Source: Bombus terrestris (taxonomy: Eukaryota; Arthropoda; Insecta; Hymenoptera; Apidae). From it: DNA of 64,000 bases. Of the stretch, positions 56,637 to 64,000 are shown piece by piece. Positions within the stretch are counted from its first letter, which is position 1. Every line of letters starts with the position of its first letter. The DNA lies in the NCBI RefSeq assembly GCF_910591885.1, contig NC_063285.1:3782001-3846000 (forward strand). Reading direction: 5' to 3'. A program made the position numbers and the translations under genes. Below the pieces are notes generated by a model, which was not told where the DNA came from, ran no database searches, and was given only the letters and a program-made list of their open reading frames with translations.

Positions 56637-57109
56637 CGAGCTAGCTATTTCAATATGAATAACTAGTCGTGAGGCTATGCGGCAGGGATCGGGTTGGGGT
56701 TAGGTGCGTAGGCTTTTCTTCTCTCTGGCGGATAGGAAACACTTGGGAAGATAGGAGCACGTTGTGTTCACTTTCGACGGTTGGGTGACACGTGTTGCTT
56801 TGGAACTTCACTGGGCACTAGAGACACGTCTGCACGCTTCGGCACTCGACAGCGAACTCCCTGTAGGCGTACGTGACCGTTGTTACGCTTCTAGAACATT
56901 CGGTGGAAGGACCGTTAGGATACAGATGACTCATTAGGCACTTCGGCGATATACATTGTCGCCAAGGCCGCCACATCTCTATCTCCATCATCGGTCCATC
57001 GGATTTGAAGTATGCCGGTCGTGACACAATCATGTTGTAGTTTCCGATCGTGAATTGATTGAGTTTGTTTACAGAGCGTAATTCCTACCCCGTGGATTTA
57101 AGGCAACTA

Positions 57110-58612
57110 ACTAAAGGTATTATTACTAGTGCTAGGGTCAGCATTATCCTGAAAAAAGTACGTTTTCAATCGGTTACCATGTATCTTTTTCTTAACATTA
57201 TCAATAAAAGTAATGTAATAAGGGGATTCTTTGGGTCTGATACGTGATAGTTTCTCCTTTTGACATGTGTCGTATGTTTTCACGAAGTTTTCTACTCTTT
57301 CTAAAAGTTCGGAGATTTTGAACTTATCCTTGATCCGTTGATACGTTTTCTGTATCCTTAAATGTCCTACGGTGTCGTTATGGTTTTCCTTTATTGCTTG
57401 TAGTATTTCGTTTTCGTCTAGTTTTAAGATTGGGTTAGGCGCATAAGTAATTTTCTTGTATATGTCGTTAAAATATATTAGCATGAGTTTAATCTGCGTT
57501 TTCTCTAATTCAGTGAAATCATTATTTCCTATGCCAACTTTTGTTGTATCTTTAAGAATTTTGTAAAGTTTTCTGATCCAAAGTGTCTCGTCGTATTCCT
57601 CTAAATCGTTTCGAGTTAATTGGCAAAATGTATCGTCATTCGGTTTAATTTTTAAGAGTTTCGGATTCTCGTTGTTGTTTTTCCATGCGTTGAATGCGTT
57701 AGTGTGATCAATTACTAGACCGAGGTTAACTACTTCGTCGCAAGTTACCGCGTGAACTCTAGATAAGGCATCTGCAGCTGTGTTATCTTTAACCTTTGTA
57801 TATTCGATTTCATAGTCATATTCTCCAACGAATTAGTCTGCTAGAGGGGTCTTTGCAATTGTCTGGCCACTTAAGAGCTTGGTGGTCGGTTCGAATAATG
57901 AAGCGTCGTCCTAACAGGTATTGTCTAAATCTTTTCACGCCCATACGATGGCTAAAAGTTCTTTTTCTGTCGTGGTATAATTTCGTTCGGGTGGATTCAG
58001 AGTTCTTGAAATGTAACAACAAATGTAATTGTCTTATGACAATATTGCTCCTAGTCCTTCGTTACTTTCGTCGGTAGTTAGGGTAAAGGTTTTGTTAAAG
58101 TCTGGCTAAGCTAATATTGGGGAATTACAGAGTTTGTCCTTTAAAGTATCAAAGCTAGTCTAGTGTTTGTCAGTCCAATGGAATGGTGTGTCCTTTTTTG
58201 TTAATTCTGTAAGGCTTTTCGCGATTTTAGAAAAGTTTCGAATGAATTTGGGGTAATAACCTGCTAAACCTAAAAATGATTTCACGTCCGTGGCATTGCG
58301 GGGTAATCGAAAGTTTTTTACAGCGTCTAATTTCTTGGGGTTTGATTTAACTTCTTCGGCTGAAACTACATGGCCTAAGTATTCTAGTTCTGGTTTTATG
58401 AATTCAAATTTGCCCGGTTGCAATTTAAGTTCTAATTCTCTGAGTCTCTGAAATACTATTGCGAGGTTTTCGTTATGTTCTTGAATCGCTTTTCCGAATA
58501 TCACTATGTCGTCCAAATAAACAAAGCAATATTTTCCTACAAGTTCAGTTAAGGCTCTGTCCATTAATATTTGAAAGGTATCGGGTGCTTTCCGCATTTG
58601 AAACATTTCATT
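57110..58612 (-). pseudogene. Degraded gypsy/17.6-like pol with integrase core deleted
   Basis: On the minus strand: RT from KAPDTFQ with the box VYLDDIVIF (near 58500), SFLGLAGYY, then RNase H remnants including GVKRFRQYLLGRRF and RTDHQALKW (near 57880), and the integrase zinc domain (GHLRIQKTYQ…CQKEK near 57280-57370). Right after KESPYYI comes a KKIHGNRLKTYF tail of the type that ends gypsy integrases, so the catalytic DDE core is deleted. Stops and shifts are frequent. The lineage differs from G1-G4. No env recognised. Confidence 0.75.
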
Positions 58613-58933
58613 TGCAAGCGAACCACTTGTGTTGTGAACTTTGCTACCAATAATTTACCGCAGTCGATCAAATCGGCGGGATTACTATCAGCATAGAACA
58701 AATGAACGGAGCGAGTTTGACACTCAAACAACAACTTTAAACATGCCATAGAGAAAAACACAGCAAAGGAACCTCATTCTACGAACTTACGTATCAAAGT
58801 GAGAAAAGTCTGGATTCTTTTAAACAATATAGAACGCGAAAAGTTAGTTTCTCTAGCAACTCTAGCGACGAGAAAATATTCACAATGAACAATAAGAAAG
58901 ACTCAAAAGCCGAGACAAGTTTATCCTCGGGAG
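58613..58933. other. Unassigned 320-bp stretch
   Basis: It lies between the RT edge of the gypsy/17.6-like fragment and the B-related 5' end. Short coding-like runs on both strands, none that I recognise. Confidence 0.4.
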
Positions 58934-59275
58934 TTTGCTGGTGAGTGCCGAAGCGTGGAGACGTGTGTCCAGTGCCCTGTGAAGTTCACAAAACAACACG
59001 TGACGCCCATCTCTCGACTAGTTATTTCATATTGAATTAACTAGATCGATGATGGCCCAATCATCCCAAACGGGCTCTACGGAGCTTAGTTACAACAACG
59101 CCGCTCTTCCTTCCCCGTGGCAAAGGGGCAATACACCCCTCTTTGCAAACGACCCTCGTACGAAAAAACGCAAACTCGAAGCTAGCAGGACCAATGTGAG
59201 CAAAAGGCAAACCAACCCGCCAGCCAGCCAGGTGATCACCCACAACAGGTTCGCGATACTGGAGGCTAAAGAATT
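58934..59275 (+). pseudogene. 5' end of a B-related element (5' UTR and start of ORF1)
   Basis: The 5' UTR (58938-59048) closely follows that of B2 (GAGTGCCGAAGCGTG, then CAACACGTG, CGACTAGTTAT). ORF1 starts at ATGATGGCCCAA (59049) and encodes about 76 codons with KKRKLE and NRFAIL, but with clear divergence, so it is a sister subfamily. It is cut at 59275, where mitochondrial-like AT repeat begins. Retention of the 5' end with loss of the rest is unusual for a non-LTR element. Confidence 0.75.
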
Positions 59276-59325
59276 TAAATTTATCCCCCAAAATTTAGGT
59301 TCATAGATTCAAATAATATTTTTAC
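59276..59325 (+). repeat. Left piece of AT-rich mitochondrial-like tandem repeat
   Basis: It matches the repeat unit at 60430-60480 (CAAAATTTAGGTTC, then ATTCAAATAATATTT). Split from the right piece by the solo LTR at 59326; TTTAC is the 5-bp target duplication. Confidence 0.65.
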
Positions 59326-60274
59326 TGTTACGTCGCCTAAACATCTGCATGCCAGCCCTCGCGACCGGACAGCCAGCGGCCTGCGTAACGTCACTCCGAC
59401 CCTCAATAAACCTAAGAACCCAATATATTCTTTCGCTGTCACTGTATTGTATCAACAGGCGTCTTCAGTCAACCCCTTTGTCCTGAAGAATTTCTTAAGC
59501 CAAAAAATATTTTCGAAGCACATGTGGTTTTTAGAGAGGTCTTTGGGTTTATTAGGCGCGCTGAAAAAATACGGAGAAAGCGAACAGGCACCCATCGGGA
59601 AGAATCGAATGTCTAGCTAATAAATCAATCAGGTTTTTCCATGAACAAGGTCTCCTATCAACCACGATGGTAGGAGGCCTTCTACCCATCCCTTCAAGCA
59701 TCAGCGTAGGGCATAACCAATCGACATCGCGGATCGTTACCCTCACTTTTCTTAACGAAAAGTATGAGCAACGAATCCGCTTTCGTCATGCAAAAGGGCA
59801 CACCCACACCGAACTTTCTTCCGTCTGAACGCAAGAGCGACCAATTAGTCAAAATTCTAACGCCTAACGTCTAACTCTGAACAGAACGACAACGGAGCGT
59901 AATTCAAGTCGGTCCGCGACATTGCCAAACATTCGCTTATTCTATTAAGCATCATATCGTGCTACGTCCACCAAGAGACTAAGTTCAATTGTAAGAGCCT
60001 TGCTCTATATTGTATACATCTATATTATCTGCGTGCGATAAAGTTGTTAATTGTTTATATCTTTTCAATCGTGTAGACTAATTGTTGGAAATATACATTA
60101 TTATAATTCTGTGACTCTCAGTGTTATACCGCATCAACCACCCCGATTATCCTAACCGAAATACGGGGATCGAACTATTCGTGGTGTCGATTATTCTGAT
60201 CGTAACGGGAATTTACGACTCTCGTTGACGCGTATTCTAACGACCGCGTCTCCCCGCGATAGTTCGAATTTACA
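59326..60274 (+). repeat. Solo LTR, family S (949 bp)
   Basis: It starts TGTTACGTCGCC and ends GAATTTACA, flanked by TTTAC (59321-59325 and 60275-60279). Related to the copy at 29374-30223. Contains a 14-bp palindrome-rich stretch near 59655 (GGTAGGAGGCCTTCTACC) and no gag or pol. Confidence 0.75.
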
Positions 60275-60680
60275 TTTACTTTGAAATATAATATAATATT
60301 TATATAATATTTATATTATATTTATATTAATAAATATTTCTATTAAGTAAAATTTAAATTAATAAATTAAACTTCTCTTTAAAAATCTAATATAATTTCA
60401 AATCTATTTATTAACTAAATTTTAATTAATTTAAATTTATTCCCCAAAATTTAGGTTCGTGGGTTCAAATAATATTTCTATTTTGAAATATAGTAGAATT
60501 TCAAATATTTCTATTAATTAAAACTTAAATTAATAAATTAGACCTCTCTTTCAAAATCTAATATAATTTCACATCTATTTATTAATCAAATTTTAATTAA
60601 TTTAAATTTATTCTCTCCAAAATTTAAGTTCGTGGATTCAAATAATATTTCTATTTTGAAATATAGTATAATTTCACATT
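60275..60680 (+). repeat. AT-rich tandem repeat, about 180-bp period, mitochondrial-like
   Basis: The block AATTTAAATTTATTC, CAAAATTTA and GTTCAAATAATATTTC recurs near 60428 and 60605, with AAATCTAATATAATTTC between. Base composition equals that of the adjacent cox1 copy. It may derive from a mitochondrial control region or from local expansion after insertion. Confidence 0.55.
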
Positions 60681-61350
60681 AGCAACAATAATTATTGCTG
60701 TACCAACAGGAATTAAAGTTTTTAGTTGATTAGCTACATATCATGGTTCAAAATAAATTTTAATATTACAATTATTTGATGAATTGGATTTATTTTAACA
60801 TTTACAATTGGAGGATTAACTGGTGTAATACTATCTAACTCATCAATTGATATTATTTTAAATGATACCTATTATGTAGTTGGTCATTTTCATTATGTGC
60901 TATCAATAGGAGCAGTTTTTGCTATTATTACTAGACTTATTCATTGATATCCAATAATTGTAGGTTTAACAATAAATAAAAAATGATTAAAAATTTATTT
61001 ATTATTAATGATTAAAAATATTTATTATAATATTTATTGGAGTTAATATAACATTTTTTCCTCAACATTTTTTAAGATTAATATCAATACCTCGACGATA
61101 TACAGATTATCCAGATTCATATTATTGTTGAAATTTAATTTCCTCAATTGGAGCAATAATTTCAATAAACAGAATATTATTTTTAATTTTTATTATTTTT
61201 GAAAGATTAATTTCTGAACGAATAATTTTATTTAAATTTCATCAATCATCTCTTGAATGATTAAGTTATTATCCTCCATCTGATCATTCATTAATTGAAA
61301 TTCCACTAATCTCAAAAAATAAAATTAAAAATATTTTTAATAAATATTAA
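60681..61350 (+). pseudogene. cox1: Mitochondrial cox1 3' part in the nucleus
   Basis: C-terminal region of COX1: ATMIIAVPTGIKVFSWLATYHGSK, then LTFTIGGLTGVMLSNSS, DTYYVVGHFHYVLSMGA, FFPQHFL, MPRRYTDYPD and WLSYYPPSDHS, ending at TAA 61348-61350. Two bases are missing after HGSK, and a small duplication/frameshift lies near 61000-61030. Relative to the 5' part ending at 30831, about 60 codons of the gene's middle are absent from the window. Confidence 0.88.
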
Positions 61351-61375
61351 TTTTATATATTAATAATTATATAAA

Positions 61376-61985
61376 TGTCGAGTTATCGTTAGGATTTTGA
61401 GCGCGCGATGGTTCTTCGTTAGAATTTGCCATCGTGATGTTCAATAAAGGTTGTATTTACATAAATTAATATTTCTTTACAAAGTTTGGTAAATAATTAG
61501 TTTAACGGTTAACTAGTATAACAAACAATAAATATAACGAATGCTTTTGTCAATATTCTTGGGTTCTGTAACGAATCCACGGTCAACGGGTAACTCTTTG
61601 TACGTTTTAATATATTTGATAGCACGCTGACACGTTTACTCAGGCACAGGGTTTCTCTTAGACTGACTCCAAGACGATGACAGTAAACTCTCCAAGGAGA
61701 TTGCAAAATAAAAGACAGATACAGTTACATATGTCAATATATAGCGATAGGGAATATCAATAAATTCCCAGGCGCCGTAACTAGGCAGTTCCGCGTAAAC
61801 CAGCATTGCTCCTGATCAAGACTTGATTGTTTATACAGCGTATCCCTCAACATCGGTACCTCCTCTGTAAGACATTTCGTTCATCCCGTGATCGTGGCTA
61901 CGTTCGGCGACCAGTTATGTCACCTCGAGCCCAAGTATTAGGGAATCTTCCTAAAGAAAGGCCCGATGTCCCTACATCTCCGACA
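61376..61985 (-). repeat. Solo gypsy-family LTR, 610 bp, with gag leader
   Basis: On the minus strand it runs from TGTCGGAGATG (61985) to AACTCGACA (61376). ATG at 61432-61430 opens 19 codons (MANSNEEPSRAQ…) to the LTR end, clearly homologous to the G2 Gag N-terminus. Right flank TATATATATA. It is about 400 bp shorter than the 1-kb LTRs. Confidence 0.8.
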
Positions 61986-61992
61986 TATATAT

Positions 61993-62059
61993 ATAAAAGA
62001 AAAGGAAATATCTTTTTTTATTGAATTTTAAATTCAAGACACTAATCTGCCATATTAAT
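61993..62059 (-). tRNA. trnL2: Mitochondrial trnL2 copy, 3' end lost (nuclear insertion)
   Basis: It has the conserved insect mitochondrial Leu(UUR) segment ATATGGCAGATTAGTG, an anticodon arm TTGAA-TTTAAAA-TTCAA (TAA) and a T arm AAAGA/TCTTT. The acceptor 3' strand is missing at the LTR edge. It is in opposite orientation to the neighbouring cox1 3' part, unlike mitochondria. Confidence 0.75.
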
Positions 62060-62080
62060 AAATATAATAATAATTATATA

Positions 62081-63088
62081 TGTCGGAGATGAAAGAACAC
62101 CGCAACCTTCCCTTTGGAACTTTGGGAAGACCCCTAGTATTGTAATTTAGATTTCACCATAGCCGTATTAAGAAACTGTTGTCATTCGATCCGACTGTAT
62201 TTATTTGAGATTTATGATAGTGAGCTCGGGCTCGAGGCGACAATCAGTCGCCGAACGTAGCCGCGGTCAAAGGGATGAACGTTTTGTCTAACAAAGGCAT
62301 GAAGTAATTCTATAGCTCTCCTTAAAAGAAATACTTGGGACGGGGCACGACGGTAAACATTTCAACGATTTCTGTCCCGTGGCTCGCCACACGCAGACTT
62401 TGTCCTTCGGGTAAGACGATTGCCAGATGCCAACGCATCTTCACAGTATATGTTTAGCTGGGCGAGGACCCGCTACGAATATTAAATTTCAATTACACAA
62501 AGTCTCTCAAATAGACAAATGGCCCGTGCCCCAACTACGGGAAGATAAGAGAAATCTATCCTTCCACGAACGACGCTTCTCGCTAGCAACTTTCCCCAAG
62601 GACAGCTAATATCTTTCTCTAACCACCAACATGGAAATTGACCAATTAACAGCAACGTCAATTTCCCTCACCCTTCGAGCGAAGACTTTTCTCCGCGAAT
62701 CCGATGATCTCGTGCCCTTAGGCACACCCATCATAGTTTTCTTCGACAGCATCACCGCGACGGAGAGACACTCTCCGGTACGATCTCGACGACGATTCAA
62801 GTAACTCTCGGATACGTAGTGATTGCCCCACGCATTAACATTGAGTACAACTTAGACGCTAAAGAAGAGTAGAGTTCGTCATCCCGATGACCGTGGATTC
62901 GTTATTGAGCCTAGGATCATTGTCATTAGCTTCTCGAGTGTCAATTTATCGCGATTACTTGTCCAATTCCAACATGGTCATGTTTGCACTAGTAAATATC
63001 TCCTCTATTGCATAGTGATCACGTCTAGTGTCAATAGGGATTCGTTTACGCCCTCAACCCTAACTCTAATCGTAACGCCAACCCGACA
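62081..63088 (+). repeat. G4 5' LTR, 1008 bp
   Basis: TGTCGGAGATG to ACCCGACA, next to TATATA and followed at once by the tRNA-Leu-type primer site. The gag leader frame is present, but its ATG is GTG and a TAG lies five codons downstream. Confidence 0.85.
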
Positions 63089-64000
63089 TCAGAAGTGGGA
63101 TCAGTGCCGATTATAACAGTGTTAGAACTTACGACCATCGTGCGCGAGTAACCCAGTCGCTAGTGCAAAATCGAGTGTGAAACCTAACAAGTTTTCGCTA
63201 CCACGTTTTAACCCTTAAAATCGCACGTTCCGACCCCGCTGCACGGGGCGCAACTGTCAACCTGATTATGAAAGAAAACCATAATTTCAATAACAAGTGG
63301 CGAGTCGACTTCTACGTACTGGAAGCATCATCGGGTAGATCAAGTCATCTGGGTGAGTCGTTTCCATTTTACTCCGATTCGGGAGCCGAGCGTTCACTAA
63401 TTAAAGAGTCCGTGGCCTCGAGATTTCTGGCAAAAGAATGACTGACATATTAGTAATGCGAGGAGCAGGAAATACTTGTATTAAACATACGCCTCCCATT
63501 TGTTCATCGTGTGTATTAATGATTTTTACATCGAAGACAATTTCTCATGTCCTTGCTGATAGTTATCTAAAATATGATATCGCGATTAGTTGCGGAACTC
63601 TAAGTCTGGGTTTTGACGTAACATTACACAAAATAGCCTCGCTATGTGTAAAACAAAATAATTAATGTCTGTAATGAAACCACTGCAAACGAGATCGTCG
63701 TTAATGAAGCTGACACTGATGTACATGGTAATAATAAAAGTCGATCAATTTCTCTTCTCGACAAATTCAAAGATTCATTCGTTACGGATTCCCTACGTAT
63801 TCGCGTAAATACAGGCCGGTTAGAAATACGATTAATTGATCCTAACATCACCGTACGAGGAAGTTCTTATAGATTTAGTGAGGAGGACCGAAGAGCGGTA
63901 CGTGAGAAAATAAGCGTTTTAATTAAAGCAAAGATCATAAGGCCTAGTAATTCGCCATTCGCGAGCCTTACGTAACTCGTGAAGAAGAAAGCGGCTCAGA
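63089..64000 (+). pseudogene. G4: partial gypsy gag-pol, running off the window
   Basis: TSEVGS-type Gag start (63089), capsid sequence to about 63265, then a large deletion that removes most of Gag including both knuckles and joins NLIMK-like sequence to the region before protease. Protease (SDSGAERSL), the downstream region, and early RT (IRPSNSPFAS) follow with many shifts and stops. It ends at the window edge at the VKKK motif. Confidence 0.8.

Larger units (their letters stand above)
52592..56860 (-). mobile_element. B3: full-length Jockey-type element B with 14-bp target duplication
   Basis: The reference copy of B: 5' end near 56857-56860, 5' UTR, ORF1 56636-55377, ORF2 with full endonuclease and RT, 3' UTR hairpin 52630-52646 and poly(T) tract. 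It shows that B1 and B2 lack about 1 kb spanning the endonuclease C-terminus and the linker to RT. Confidence 0.92.
52365..57030. repeat. R repeat, copy R4, split by B3
   Basis: R sequence at 52365-52591 resumes at 56861-57030. The 14-bp target duplication CTGTAGGCGTACGT (52578-52591 and 56861-56874) brackets B3. Confidence 0.75.

Overview
This window looks like a piece of an insect nuclear genome, most likely a bee or close hymenopteran, and it is almost entirely transposable-element and mitochondrial-insertion debris. I found no host protein-coding gene that I can defend. The organism is inferred from three things: Jockey-type, Ty1/copia-type and Ty3/gypsy-type retroelements; nuclear copies of mitochondrial DNA that read with the invertebrate mitochondrial code; and mitochondrial gene orders (cox2-trnD-trnK-atp8, trnY-trnW-cox1) of the kind described in bees.

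Naming used here. A = Jockey-type non-LTR family with three large copies (A1 + strand 1.6-4.8 kb; A2 - strand 31.6-39.0 kb, split; A3 + strand 47.2-51.5 kb, full length with a 14-bp target duplication). B = second Jockey-type family (B1 - strand 4.8-8.1 kb; B2 + strand 31.7-35.0 kb; B3 - strand 52.6-56.9 kb; a 5' fragment of a relative at 58.9-59.3 kb). C = a third, single non-LTR element (14.0-19.3 kb). G = a Ty3/gypsy family (G1, G2, G3, G4 plus free LTRs). S = an unrelated solo-LTR family. R = an unclassified dispersed repeat of about 300 bp.

Layout. 0-1.5 kb: Copia pol tail and LTR. 1.6-8.1 kb: A1 and B1 joined tail to tail. 8.1-14 kb: mostly non-coding, with decayed non-LTR tails, an R copy and a CpG-rich block. 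14.0-19.3 kb: element C. 19.76-20.74 kb: mitochondrial insertion (atp8, trnK, trnD, cox2, trnL2, all -). 20.75-29.18 kb: gypsy LTRs plus G1 (+) and G2 (-) fused tail to tail. 29.2-30.8 kb: second mitochondrial piece (trnY, trnW, cox1 5' part), split by a solo LTR S. 30.8-39.0 kb: Copia 5' end, broken by A2, itself broken by B2. 39.0-46.1 kb: gypsy LTR, G3 and another LTR. 47-57 kb: R repeats carrying the A3 and B3 insertions. 57.1-58.6 kb: a degraded gypsy/17.6-like pol. 59.3-62.06 kb: a third mitochondrial patch (AT-rich repeats, cox1 3' part, trnL2), interrupted by solo LTRs. 62.08-64 kb: gypsy LTR and G4.

Nothing here forms a working pathway; the elements relate to each other by nesting. 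The most informative sequence-level observations are these. The gypsy family's gag reading frame starts inside its LTR, and copies differ in leader length only by whole codons. Three non-LTR families share an ORF1-stop/ORF2 junction in the -1 frame. A1/B1 and A2/B2 carry the same nested insertion site and the same internal deletion in inverted orientation, with mosaic edges. One nuclear cox2 copy is still fully open under the mitochondrial code but has lost a copper ligand.

All alignments were made by eye. Percentages are avoided unless stated as approximate, and edges of decayed repeats may be off by tens of bases.
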